64,000 nucleotides of DNA. It comes from Sipunculus nudus (lineage: Eukaryota; Annelida; Sipuncula; Golfingiida; Sipunculidae). Made by a program: the position numbers and the translations under genes. The stretch is from contig CM049307.1 of NCBI GenBank assembly GCA_026874595.1, forward strand, positions 60,456,870 through 60,520,869. The letters run 5' to 3'. Below are positions 35,618 to 47,965 of this stretch, one piece after another (position 1 is the stretch's first letter; each line of letters opens with the position of its first letter). Under the pieces are notes generated by a model. It was not told the origin of the DNA and did not search any database. It saw only the letters and a program-made list of their open reading frames with translations.

Positions 35618-35897
35618 GGCCAAAAAAGAAATGGTTCTCAGGCACCTTTTTTCAGAAATCAGTGCAGGCTAGCCATTTTTTATTTCTATTTTTTTTTTGT
35701 ATGTTTCAATACAAATGTCATATGATCAGGAAAAAGCATGATTTTAACATATTTTTTTTTGCTAAACAGGTAAAGGCACTACATAACAAAGGAACTCAAA
35801 ATTATATTGTCTTCTTGAAAGATGAAAATCAAATTCAAAATTTTTATTATATATTCAATATATATAATATTTTTTTTTTTTGGGGGGGGGGGGGGGG
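35618..35897 (+). mobile_element. MITE, GGTATGGTTCTCAGGCAC family, copy 4, damaged
   Basis: The left TIR is present (gggccaaaaaagaaatggtt, then ctcaggcacc), and the interior matches (gatcaggaaaaagcatga, cttcttgaaagatgaaaat). The right half is replaced by an AT-rich stretch and a 16-G run at 35882-35897, after which the right TIR is absent. Confidence 0.7.
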
Positions 35898-36521
35898 CTA
35901 ATTAGTAATCTTTTAAAAAATTAAATAAAAAAGAATAGAAATTCAAACACACATTTCTCAAGAAACTTTATTTATAAAAACTGGGACAGGACAGATGTGG
36001 AGTACCTGTACTAAGCTGACCTGATACTGATCTGATTTCAATACCTGAGCACATTGACCCAAAGCTCATGAATAAACATGAGTAACCTTGAACTGAATTG
36101 GAGTCACAAAGACCACAATGCATCATGAAGTGTAGCAGGATACTGTTGAAGCAAACATTTTCCAAGAAAAAAACATTTGTTCAGTTAAACTTTTTTCAAT
36201 GAGTCATCAGAAATACAATTTTTTATTAGAAACACCAGTTTTTATCAGGATTACAAGTTTCATTAACTGTTACATAAAAGGCTGCACATACATATATATT
36301 ATACAGAATTTGTCTTTCACTGCCGATAATTAAGTTCCATACTTTTGATAGTTTTTTTTCTATAAGCACACATCGAGCATGCATTTACTGAATCAAGTCA
36401 AAGATATGTTTATTGTTTATTGAGAACATATGTGTATGGTTCTCTCCTACAGACATTCTACCAAGAAAGTTTGAACAAAAGACTATTCTGATGCTGTTTT
36501 TATTTTACAAAAGAGGCAGAT

Positions 36522-36549
<28 letters not shown>
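36522..36549. repeat. (TA)n microsatellite
   Basis: About 28 bp of TA repeat. Confidence 0.85.
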
Positions 36550-36552
<3 letters not shown>

Positions 36553-37404
36553 GGCCTAGATCCTGATCTGGAGAATGACTTCCTGCCTAATTAGTTTAGG
36601 GTTATGGCTACTCATACCCCTGATCCAGCTCATATATGTATCTACTTGCTAACTTCATGTCCACAAGACTCTTTTTAATTATCAAATCAATGTAAAATTG
36701 TGTATAAACATAAAATGTTTTTTTGTTTATTTTAGATACAGAATGTAATTATTTTGATCCATACATACATGATGTATATAGGTTGTCACCCCTGACTTAA
36801 CGTGATAACTTTACAACGGATATATCCTATAAAACAATAGGATGGGTTTACGCTCGCCACTTGATTTCACTAATCAAGAAATTAGATCCCGGTCATTACA
36901 GGTGACATTTCCAGGTTCTTTTAAGGACGTGTATAAAAATACCAGACAATCATACACCCAGATCAATAGAAACTATGAGACATCAGGTTAAATTCACAAA
37001 TATAATTCAAGACAATACTTACAGAGACATAGATGTGAGCGTGTGTGCGTTGATGTGTCAATACGTCAGTCCTTCACATTAAAAATACAGGATATTTTCT
37101 GAGTCCATGGTTTGTATAAAAACAATAAAGTCCAGTTCCTTCAGAGATCTCTGGTTACTGTTTTGTGTAGAATCTAGCGTATGGTTAGTACCATATAGTC
37201 TTTCTGAGTTTAGCGATCTTCAATTGATCTTGCTTGACAGCGACCCGGGTAGGTTTACGTTCACACGAATGGTAATAGCTCTCTTTGTTTCATATGAGCT
37301 TAGAGTCCTTGACCTTACTCGTGTAGCAATTGTTTCACGGCTTACGGCGATAATGTATCTAGGTCCAGCTGAACTAGGCTTGCAGGTGACGCGTGTGCAC
37401 TTAC

Positions 37405-37560
37405 TTTACCGCCAATACGATGCTCTGTCGGCAGCACGGCTGTGATCTAGTGAGCTGGGCCCTTGCCTCATGTAGAAGCTTGCTTCTATGCCGTTCCTGG
37501 CAGGTTTTAGCATTTCAATGTTCTTTCTGCCGTGCGTGCGTGCTGCCTCTTCAAGCCTCA
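37405..37560 (-). other. Putative 5' exon of the SPSB3-like gene with a short upstream ORF
   Basis: On the minus strand a 35-codon ORF (MLKPARNGIEASFYM...) runs 37513-37406 and stops just before a strong donor AAA|gtaagt (intron from 37404). An alternative donor CG|gtaaag lies 5 bp earlier. The base composition is much GC-richer than the flanks. Spliced to the acceptor at 34642 it would give a 5' UTR with one upstream ORF, the main ORF starting at 34639. The left limit and TSS are estimates. The plus-strand ORF at 37107-37445 is its shadow. Confidence 0.4.
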
Positions 37561-37601
37561 AGACCCAACTGAAGCAGCGTCTCGCGTCTCTCCCTGAACT
37601 C

Positions 37602-37680
37602 TGACGTCACAATCGCCTGTGCAGTGTGTACGGCGATCCGGTTCTCTGATTGGCTTATGGCTCAAGTGTCCCATATAAGG
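37602..37680 (-). promoter_or_regulatory. Candidate promoter: CArG box, CCAAT box, CRE
   Basis: Read on the minus strand: a perfect CArG box CC(A/T)6GG (CCTTATATGG, 37680-37671), then GCCAATC (37654-37648), then a palindromic CRE TGACGTCA (37609-37602), within a local GC- and CpG-rich interval (about 37200-37720) of an AT-rich region. The order and spacing fit transcription towards the SPSB3-like exons. A CRE/CArG pair would suggest inducible expression through CREB/SRF, which is inference. Confidence 0.5.
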
Positions 37681-37750
37681 ATATATGGACCTAGTATGAC
37701 TGCTAGCGTCACCATGGCGACCCACATACCAGATGTAATACACGCAATCC

Positions 37751-38780
37751 GTGACACAGATAAATCAGCTGATAGCTGATGGGATTTCATACAAGAATAC
37801 ACAATATATATATACAATCAAGACCTGTCAACGCTTTAGGATGACGCTTCACGTCAATATCAATAGAGAACAGACTTCGTTAAACTATGATACAAAACAC
37901 TGTACTTATTGTCACCGATTTCTGGTGACATATGGGTAATACAAGCCAGGAAAAGTTTTATTCATCAAGATTAACATATTTTTAATATCACAAAAGTTTT
38001 GTTGTGCCTGATAGGTCAGTAGTATTCTTATGTTCCATTAATTAATTCATGTCAGGTACCCGTCCTACTAATACACTCTTGTTCAACTAACTCTTATGTA
38101 TTTGTGGTTTGGCATGGCATAAATAAAAGTGTGTCATGATGATACTAAATTTACATTTATATGAAGGCTGAACCAAGGTGAATTTTCCTCAGTTTATTTA
38201 GAAGTAAGTTGTGTAGGTATTATTTAGTATAATGTAAACATATAGTCTGAAACAGCATTTGGGCTGGACCAAATCCTGATCAGGGTTTGGACTGGTCAGA
38301 ATCCTGATAGGGATTTGGTCTGGATCAATTGATGATCTTGGCCTTGACACACACACACACACACACATACATATATACATATATATATCTACTTTTAAAC
38401 TCTACCTACTCAGAATAAGAAAAATTTACCTGAGTTTCATGAAAATCTCCAAGGACCCACCAAAAAGCATAAATTGTTCCATAAACCCTTGAGACATGGC
38501 AGGAAACAGCGAGGAAGCTTTCTTTCCATTTAAATTCATTGGTCGAGACAAAATATGTGAAATATGCCAAGTTACAGGAAGGAATATGCAAATTGACCTT
38601 CAAATGGTGCATATGAATTGAATGCAATGTTTAATTCATATGACACGTTGAAAACCATAATGATATGTTTAAGAACGGAAATTTTGGAATTATTTATTTG
38701 ATCAGATTAACACCAGAGCAGCAATTTATTATATTAATACCAAGGACTAGATTTAAATCACAAAAATAGAATTGATCCAT
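37751..38780. other. Intergenic upstream of the SPSB3-like promoter
   Basis: A (CA)n tract at 38348-38367 and a local inverted repeat ccaaatcctgatcagggttt near 38268. Nothing else recognised. Confidence 0.4.
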
Positions 38781-40694
38781 GAACAAGGCCTACAGGCCTA
38801 ATGCGAACCTGTGCAAAGTTTGGGAGTATGAATGGAGGTTTATTTTTAAAATATAATACTGATCCTTTTAAGTCCTGCATATCTACCTTAGTCATTAATT
38901 TCAGCAAAATGGACATTTCGGACCTGCAAGTTTCAGACTAGGACATTTTAAAACTAGAATATGGGTAAATGACAAGCAACTATGTGTATCCGCAGAAATC
39001 AGAGTGGGACGGGTGAAGTGAGGCATGGATTAGTAGCAAGAGGAATAGAGTGAGGTGTGTTGCATATTAGCTTGGATGTCTGCAGCGTAAACATGAATGT
39101 AGGTGGTGCCACCAGTCATAAAATTGAGAAAATTGTCCAGGATGTATAAACCTGCAAAATTTCAGGTGGAAAATCCAAACCACTGCTGAGATATGAGTGA
39201 TATCACCCCAAGGCAGATGAACAGATGGACACTGTGCAAAAATTGTTGCATGTGGCTCCACCAGTTTTGCCTATGATGAAGAGCTATGTAAGATCTATAC
39301 ACATGCAACATTTTGGCCCAATCGGTCAAACGGTTCCCAATATATGAGCTTGGATGTCTGCAGAGTAAACATGAATGTAGGTGGTGCCACCTGTCATAAA
39401 TCGAGAAAGCTGTCCAGGATGTATAAACCTGCAAAATTTCAGGTGGATAAGTCAAACCACTGCTGAGATATGAGTGATATTATCCCAAGGCAGATGAACA
39501 GATGGACGCTGTGCAAAAATTGTTGCAGGTGGCACCACCATTTTTAGTGTATGTTAAAAAGCTATCAAAGGGCTACATTTGTGCAAAATTTTTAGCCTGA
39601 TCGGTCAAACAGTCACCGAGATATGCGGGTTTATGTGTGGAAACAGACGCACAAATGGACGCTGGGCAGCGAGGAAAGGTCAGAGGTCAACCAAAAATGA
39701 GGGCCCACCAGTTCACGTGACCTGATGATAAACCCAATTTGCTTAAAATGCAAACCATGTTTTTTCAAACAGTTAAAAGATATAGTTCCGATAATCTGGG
39801 AATTCTGCATTTAAACATTGTGTCTAGACGTCTAGACGCTGTGTCTAGACGTCTAGACTCATTGTCTAGACACCCCCCACACACAGCCAGGTCAGTTGCC
39901 ATGGTGATGTCTGGACCCCACCTGTTTGTACTGAGTGGCCTCTTGACTTGGCTGCTGAAACTCATCATGTTGTCAAACATGTTTTCAAATACAGAAAGCC
40001 TTTTTCAATTGGCTACAATATTTTTTTAAAACTGTATTTACCCAATCTATTCTTATAAAACTGGCAGAAACCTACCATAGAATAATTCTTGTAAAGTTTA
40101 AACCAATCAGCTTAACAGTTTCATCATAAATCAGTGTATAAGCTAGAAAAGTTTAAAATTACATTTTCGCTTGTAAAAACACATCAATGTAGGTGGCACC
40201 ACCAATATCTCAAAATCAGATATGGCATATGTGACAAACATTGGTATAAAATTTGGTGATTATAGCTCTAGCTGTTTCTTAGATTTTAATTTTAGTGTGC
40301 GTTTTTTGGACAGATGACTAAGTTCAACCTCCTGTAACTCAGCCAAAAATCTCCAAACTGAAACCATTCAAACAAACTTGAGAGAGATTGTTCCAGGGAT
40401 CATTTCTGTGAAATAATGGACAATTTGGCTGGACAGTTTCAGAGAAGAAGATTTTTAAAGGTTTTTAAGCTTTTTCTCTATAAAATCTAAATTAATGCAG
40501 ATACCCAATAATAAGCTCCAGGGCACCAAGTTTCACATGTGACTAATTCTTACATACATGTAATTTTGAGCTGCTAGCTCTGACGGTTTCTGACTTACAG
40601 CATTGGACGGCAGAAAGCTAGCCCTGGACGGCTGACGGCTAACGATGGACGGAAGACACTGCGCCATCGCATAAGCTCACAGGTTCACTAAAAA
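38781..40694 (-). mobile_element. Large composite element with satellite core, copy B
   Basis: Second copy of 19284-21946. The left edge aacaaggcctacaggcc and the right edge cgcataagctcacaggttca agree with copy A. The array is shorter: boxes at 39102 and 39380 (278 bp apart), with half-unit boxes near 39248 and 39528. The right flank, including the GTCTAGAC palindromes (39822-39858) and the gtgacaaacattgg segment, is colinear with A. The 1.9- versus 2.7-kb difference is mostly three satellite units. Confidence 0.72.
39822..39858. repeat. Tandem GTCTAGACGTCTAGAC palindromes, copy B
   Basis: Two perfect 16-bp palindromes at 39822-39837 and 39843-39858, with the same 21-bp spacing as in copy A. 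Confidence 0.9.
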
Positions 40695-41879
40695 TATCTA
40701 GGAATAGTGATTCTGCAGATGGATTAGTTGTACAGTGTAGCCTTTGGTAACATGACCTATGTATAACATGCCATCTATTCAAACTATGTCTAGCAAACCT
40801 TCCCCTATAAATTTCTTATAACATTTATATAAAAGCTCTCAAGCTTTTAGTATTGACTTTTTTAATGAAACACCCTTTTATTTTTAACTCAGTCTTTTCC
40901 AAAATGATCTCATTTTAGTTCTGTTAAACTATTTTTATCCAAAAAGTCTGGATGAGTTTTGAAATTTGTAATGTAAGAAATAATTTCAAAATAAATTAAA
41001 CATTTACTTTTGGAGAAATAAACTTTTTTTTAAATTTATTTGAAAAACATTTTAAAAAAATATTCTTTCTTCTAGTTTGGCTAAGAAGAAGAACACCAAA
41101 TAAACTAAATTAATGGTTTTACTTTTAAATCTTAACTTATCCCCTTTAAATTCTAATACAAACCATTGTTTAAGCCTGTCACCCTATTCTGGTTATTAAC
41201 CCTTGTACTCCTTCAAGTACAGGTGTCTTACATTTTAACACCTACTTTACTCTTGTTTACAAAGGAATATATCACAGTTCTAAGATGAATGTAAATTTAC
41301 AAAAAATTAACCAGCAGGATTTGATTTTAACACATAACATCTAAATTAAGTGTCAAATCTCAAAACACAAATTAAAACCAAACAGTTGACACTTTTAAAA
41401 GGTGGCATTCCAAAGAAACCCCAGTTATCAGACTCTTGATTAATTGTGTTCGCCAAACCATCCATTTATCAGACTAACTGGACAGTTTGGTGAACACAAC
41501 AGATGAGGTGACCTAATTCCCCCCCCCTTTTCATGATTGCAGTACACTGACCTCAGAGTAGAGTCATAAACATCTGTGACCTTGCACTACTTTGGGCCCA
41601 AAAAGCAATAACAGTGTATAACCTGGGGTATTTATGACTGTCCATAAACACTGGTATACTAGACGAATTATTCTTTCTTATAAATAAAACAACTTGTTCT
41701 AGTTTACATTGCAAATCTTATAAACAATCATAACAGGATGTGTGATGCTTGAACTTACAGCACTTGTACTAGGTGACTGTACTTGATGTCTCACACAAAC
41801 AAAGGGCCGTACATCCAAGGTTCATACATGTAACTGGCCTTTAATCAGATCAGTAAGTCCTTCAATAACTTAATATATA
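40695..41879. other. Spacer between satellite elements
   Basis: AT-rich; no gene or named repeat recognised. Confidence 0.4.
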
Positions 41880-43045
41880 CAATGCCTTAATGAACTAGAA
41901 TACGGGAAGTTGACAACTACGTGTATCCACCAAATTCAGAGTGGAACAGGTGAAGTGATGCATGAATGAGTGGCAAGGGGAGATAGAGCGAGTGGTCTTG
42001 CATACAAGCATGGAGTTCTGCAGCAAAATTGTGCATGTAGGTTGAGCCACCTACCACAAAATCCAGAAAGCTGTCCAAGTTGTATACATATGGAAAATTT
42101 TAGGCAGATAAGTCAAACCACTACATGTATATGAGTGATTTTATCCAACAGCAGACAAACAGAAGCACTTATGCAAAAATGGTGGCAGGTGGCGCCTTCA
42201 ATTTTGTGTATGATTAAGAGCTATGTGAGATCTATACACAGGCAAAATTTTGGCCCAATCGGTCAAACAGTTCCCGAGATATGAGCTTAGATGTCTACAG
42301 CGTAAACTAGAATGTAGGTGGCACCACCTGTCATGAAATCAAGAAAGCTATCCAGGATGTATAAACCTGAAAAATTTTAGGCAGATATGTCAAACCACTG
42401 CCGAGATATGAGTGATTTTATCCCAAGGCAGACAAACAGACGGACGCTGTGCTAAAATGTTTGCAGGTGGCACCACCAATTTTGTGTATGATAAAGAGCT
42501 ATGTGAGATCTATACACATGCAAATTTTCAGGAAGATATGTCAAACCAGTCCGCAGATATAAGCATGGATGTCTGCAGCGTTAACGTGAATGTAGGTGGC
42601 ACCACCTGTCATAAAATCAAGAAAGCTATCCAGGATGTATAGGCATGCTAAATTTCAGGTGAATTAGTCAAACCACTGCACAGATATGAGTGATTTTTAC
42701 CAAAAGCAGATGAACAGATTGACACTGTGCAAACATGCTTTACAGGGGGAGCCACCATTTTTTTGTGCATGTTAAAAAGCTATCCAAGGGCTATATTTGT
42801 ACAAAAATTTTTACCTGATTGGTCAAACAGTTCCAGAGATATGTTAGTTTATGAGTGGACACAGAAGCACAAATTGATGCTGGGCAGAGAGGAAAGGTAA
42901 GAGGTCAAAGCCAGTTGGTTAGGCACCAGTTCACATGTGACCTGATAACTGGTGTAAGTTTCGGAAAAATCAGTACAGTAGTCTCAGAGGAGTTCTCCCG
43001 AAACGAACGCGGCGGCAGAGGAACCCAGTCAACATAGTATCTGCA
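41880..43045 (+). mobile_element. Satellite-bearing element, three units
   Basis: The start ctagaatacgggaagttgac is a variant of the hairpin start seen at 5982-6000. Unit boxes at about 42037, 42317 and 42595 (~279 bp apart). The end block ttcacatgtgacctgat, then gaacgcggcggcagagga at 42995-43020, is the same as that of the inverted copy at 3985-6010. It lacks the outer flanks of copies A and B, so the satellite core can exist without them. Confidence 0.7.
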
Positions 43046-44148
43046 AAACTTCGTTTTGACGGATACAATTATATATATCACTTTTTAATTAGGGTTTATT
43101 TTCATAAAAAAGCAAATACAAACAGCACTATCAAGGTCTCTCATGTATGTATATTGCATCACACATTTGATGCGGTGTATTGTTTCACAGGGCTCACAAC
43201 AGGCTCCTGAAGAAATATAAGAATTTTAAAGGAGGATGTGAGGACTAAATACTGGAGTTAACAGGAATTTTCACACAAAAATATAGGAAAAAAAAATATA
43301 GATGTTTTCATGTTTTACACAGTTGCTCACCATGACTCAGTTCTCGAGGCAGCATTTTACAATCAGTTTAAATGGTTTAGATAGCTGTACTTAATTAATG
43401 AATAACACTTAAAAAACATGTACAGTTCTGCAAAATGTTATCAATAGTAGCAGGTCTATATAACATTTTAATTCATATAAACAACAGTATTAGAAACATG
43501 ATTGTGAAGTGAAAAAATAGTTAAATACAGGAGACTAAGGCACCAATTGGTATGTTGTATTAACAGATCTGCATTTTGCTGTTTTCTCCTGATTAAATAA
43601 TATTCTCAAACCTTTATCAACAACAAACCTACACTGTAAGCTGACATACAGGAGAATCAGCATTGGCCACATAGACATTATAAATAATATCATATCTTTC
43701 ATATTATCTGCCTATATGGGACAATAATTTCTACTTGTTGCCTGGATTCTTCGTCAAACAGTTTCACATCTTAAATCATGTGGTGATGGAAAAATAGGAA
43801 TACTCTATGTATAAGTTACTGAACAGCAAGATCACAGAAACAGAACTCTCACAAAAAATGAAAATTATAAAACATTAGTCTCACAAATATGAAGGGAACC
43901 ACAGAATACATGTCAATGCATTGATCAGTTGATCTTCATGCACATATGTTATGTTAAATAAATGTTGAGGGGAGCATTGTGTTGATATTTCCTGACATTG
44001 GGAACAGCAAATACATAAATCAATATCCTCATGTGCTACTACAGGTGATATTTCATCATCACACACAGTTGGTACGGAGGCAGATATTTACTGCAAAGCA
44101 TCTGGCCTAGCCACAATAGACCTGGCATATATTTAACAAAGGGTACTA

Positions 44149-44150
<2 letters not shown>
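43046..44150. other. Intergenic, no gene recognised
   Basis: AT-rich with short ORFs only. Confidence 0.4.
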
Positions 44151-44210
<60 letters not shown>

Positions 44211-44240
44211 TATATATATATAAATATTATATATATATGT
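44151..44240. repeat. (AT)n microsatellite and AT-rich tail
   Basis: About 56 bp of uninterrupted AT repeat followed by interrupted AT-rich repeats. Confidence 0.92.
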
Positions 44241-44762
44241 ATAAATAATTAAATATATATTTGTTATTATAATGTCACAGTTATTATGATGAGGATGACA
44301 TGCTCTGCAAGGTTCACTTAATCAAAACTAATTACAAATATTCTTTAAATATTTTTATTCAATATACAGTGCTCAAGATATTTTATTTCACTTTTGCAAA
44401 CCTGAACATCTTTGGTCATATTTTTAATTTGTTTTCTCTTTGCTCATATTTTAGTCAGTTATTCTCAAAATATGTCAAGGTTTTCCTCTTTTGCCACATC
44501 TACTTAATTTTTCTGTGAATCTACAGTAATCATTCTAGCCTTTTAAGTTCAGATAATAACTAAACTGGAGAAAACAATAATGCAAAGAGCTCAAACCAGA
44601 TTATACAACATTAAAATATAATATTGCCCTACCTACAATAAATTTTATCCCACATTAATTGCAGTCTCGATGCACTTTCCCTATGTTGTCAATTCAGTTC
44701 ATCGGGAGGTTCAGTTCACCAAATAATTGATTTTTTGTTCTGGTTTCCTGAGCAAAGTCATT

Positions 44763-45270
44763 AAGGTAGCATCCCCAGCAAAATCCTTTCACTTTTAAAT
44801 TAAAATATAAAGCAGTTTCAAATGGATACAAGACCAAATAAAGTAGCATTTTATCAATATATCATTTTAAACCCAATACAGAGCTCTAGTTTGTTGCATA
44901 TGTATGCTTCTTTCAATTCTAAAAATAAAATTTAAATTTTTTTCAGAATCAAAATTTAAAAATTCACTGTTAAGTGAGAAAGACATAAGATTCAGGAAAA
45001 AGAAAAAAAAATTTTTATTTTTAATTGGGTCATTAAAAAGTGGTTTGCTATAACTTGTTGCTTAAAATTGTGTACCATTTAAAAATTTAAAATTTTTTTA
45101 AATGTTAAAATTTCATATGAAAATGAATGTGAACTTCGTAAATAACATATACCATTAGAAAGGGCTCTGTACCAGGTTTAAAATGATACTTTATGGGGTC
45201 TAATATGCATTTGAAAACAGCCTTTTGATTGATTTAATATTTAAGGGATTTTCCCAATGATGCTACCTTA
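44763..45270. mobile_element. Palindromic MITE, AGGTAGCATC TIR, TA target
   Basis: taaggtagcatc at the left and gatgctacctta at the right are exact inverted copies, with TA outside. Long imperfect subterminal arms follow: tatatcattttaaaccc with cagagctct near 44860-44890 is complementary to agggctctgtaccaggttta near 45158-45180. Part of the right arm also occurs at 25290-25380. No ORF. Confidence 0.7.
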
Positions 45271-46860
45271 GGAACACAGATGATGGGTCATTAATAAACA
45301 TATTAATGGACCCAATTTCAGGACATATGTGACTTCATAACTGTAACACATACAAGATTGTGGAGCTCAAAATTTTATATTTTTTTATCATATATGTACT
45401 TAATAACTTTATAAATTCTAGAAGCAAGTATGAAAGCCTGAAGTGGGAAGTTCCTTAATGCATGGTACATATTATGAGTTCAGTGATAGTTTTCAATTAA
45501 TGAGATGCAATATTTGATAAATATTTATGAGAAAAACATAAAATGAAGCAAAATCCCTTTCTCATTGGACAATGCTGCTGATTGCGCGTCTGTATTGAGT
45601 ATATAATATAACAAAGAAATGCAACAGCTTATTAAAGTTATGAGCTTTTTTACTAGTCAGAGTTTAACATATTTGGTATAGCATTTTCTGAACGTCAGTT
45701 TGCAGCAGATATATAATTAAGAAAAATACAGCCACATATATGTGCATATTTAATTATGAAGCAGCACAAACAAGTTTATAAGGCTTTTTTTAGGTTTTCT
45801 TATAAGTTTTCCTGGGTTGGACCTGAATTTGCCCCCGAAGAGGACCCTTCATGAATAATGGTTAAAGAGAAGACTGATCAGTATAATAGTCTAAGGGAAG
45901 ACCTTTAGATATATACAGCTAGTATTTAGGTGGGCCTGTGTGTGCTTTATTCACATTTTTTTATCTTACTGGTTTGGGCCAAAAACAAAGATAGAAAGCA
46001 GTCAAGAGGCTCACATGAAAACTTTAATAAAATGAGTGGATTCTGTTTGTAGTAAAAGCAGAAGCAATTCTTCAATATAGAACATATAATTGTGTCTTTA
46101 AATATAATGGAATTAACAAACTTAGACCCGACTTCCATATTTTACATGAAAGATAAAGAAATAATCTCTTAACTGTTACACTTCTCTTTAAATAATGTTA
46201 AGCTTTTCTTAATTTATACTGAATAAAATTAATCAAATATGCCAATTCTTTTACAGTAACGTAATAAAATAGTATAACAAATAGAAAAAAAATAGAACAA
46301 ATTTAAGAAACGACTTACTGAAACCATGATAAAAACCTTGGACAAATTAAGTCCATGTGCCTGTGCGGCCAGACCAAAAACTACATGTACGCTGCTAATT
46401 ACAGCAAATGCCTGTTCAACCCAGGAGAATGGACATTAACTACGAATTCTTTAGAATCACTGAACCGCAGCAGTGGGAAACTTGACAGTGTCACTTAACG
46501 ATGTCACCCACCTCACTTCTTTGTTATTCAATTAAACCTGGACTTCACTCACCACCTTAACATGCAAATTATGCCCTAGGCTCCGAGTCCCTTCAACAGC
46601 ATGTTCACTATAACGACAACTTAATCGTGTTTATTATGATGTGCGAAGTAACACGTGCTTTTACGTGTGCTTGGGCACACAGCAACATGGAATTTGAAAA
46701 CTGCTATCCCGAAGTGGGTAAAATTACACAGTGTTTTAAATCTTATAACGACAAAAAAATAATATATATTTAATTAATTTCTGTCACAAATATTAGGAAA
46801 ATCATATACCAACCTCGATTTCAAATTTTTCAGACTTTTAACCCCAACAAACTGGAATTT
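45271..46860. other. Intergenic upstream of the third gene
   Basis: No exon recognised. An E-box CACGTG lies near 46652. Confidence 0.35.
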
Positions 46861-47324
46861 ATTGCAACGACGTGCGCTCGCCTTCCCCAATGTTTACGTC
46901 TCAGGCGTTTCTCGTGTCAAACTGGATAGAGCTGGTTGATTTCGAAATGCCGTTAATCGAACATCCTCCCTTTAGCTAACCAATAAATTTGTCAAATCCC
47001 TTTTCGTTCTGGAAAGAAAAGCAAATTAAATTTAATCTAAGGTTGAATAAGTCTATCTGTACACGAAAATATGTTTATAATAATTTTTATTTCGTAAATT
47101 CAATTGCAGATGTCCGTTTTATGGTTTTATTGCAAGATTGCAAGGAAGATGTAACAGCCATTACGAATGTGCTCATTGGCCTTTGACTGCCACACCCCCG
47201 GAGTCCAAGGTCAGGTCACCGGCAATCGACTTCCGTCATGCGCACAGAAATGACAGCAAGTTGACATACACTTGATTCTTGAAACATCAATAAATTTGTA
47301 TACCAGTAGTGTAAATCAGCCATC
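46861..47324 (+). promoter_or_regulatory. Probable promoter/5' UTR of an unrecognised gene
   Basis: CpG-containing stretches (acgacgtgcgctcgcc, ggcgtttctcg, caccggcaatcgacttccg) stand out against the AT-rich background and end at the first coding exon at 47325. No TATA box is placed suitably. Weak by itself. Confidence 0.35.
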
Positions 47325-47365
47325 ATGATGGACATGGATGAGTATTATATGGAGGAGGATAAACT
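47325..47365 (+). CDS. First coding exon of an unrecognised acidic protein
   Basis: ATG ATG at 47325/47328 opens an acidic, Tyr/Met-rich N-terminus MMDMDEYYMEEDK, ending in CT|gtgagt, a good donor in phase 2. The context agccatcATGATGG is acceptable for initiation. The next exon in phase is 59206-59325, which starts with a single G and so completes a Leu codon. I do not recognise the protein. The remaining exons would lie to the right of the window, so the gene covers at least 12 kb. That a donor, a start in good context and a phase match coincide supports it, but no similarity does. Confidence 0.45.
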
Positions 47366-47965
47366 GTGAGTACCATTATTTTGGATATTCGCAGTGATTC
47401 CCGTTTAATATGATTTTCCAGCATTCCAGATGGGTGAAACCACCCAACCCAGTGAATCAAGAGACAAGACTCGACAACAGTCAAGACTGACGAGTTGTCA
47501 AGACTCAGTCTAGGTTGTCTAGTGTTAAAGACACCGATTCTGGCAGTTGTTTTGCATTTGCATACTGTATTCCTGGTATTAAGCTGCGTATATCGGGAGT
47601 GGTAAATGCGTTTTGGGAAAACAATATTTTTCTCTATTTATTTCATTATAAACTCAACCAGGGCCTTGCCCAGGCTGTTAACCCCTGTTTACAGGACTCA
47701 CAGAATATGGAATGAGACATGCGGTATAATGAAGTTCTCAGAGGAGAATTTGATTCAATAAGACATGTGGTTTAGCACCAATGGGCTCTGGTTGCCATAT
47801 GTATGATCAACAGCAGGCTTCATAATAACACCTTTCTGTCTGTCTCAGACAGGCAGACGTGTGCACTGAGAGGCCTTTTTAATGATATGCCCGTCATAAG
47901 ATGAGATAGCCCGACACGTACGGACTCCATCAATTCATCTATGACTGTCCAGCGCAGAGATATCA

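Noticed and set aside
37107..37445. 112-codon plus-strand ORF
   Set aside because: Overlaps the GC-rich candidate 5' exon of the SPSB3-like gene on the opposite strand; no recognisable protein features.
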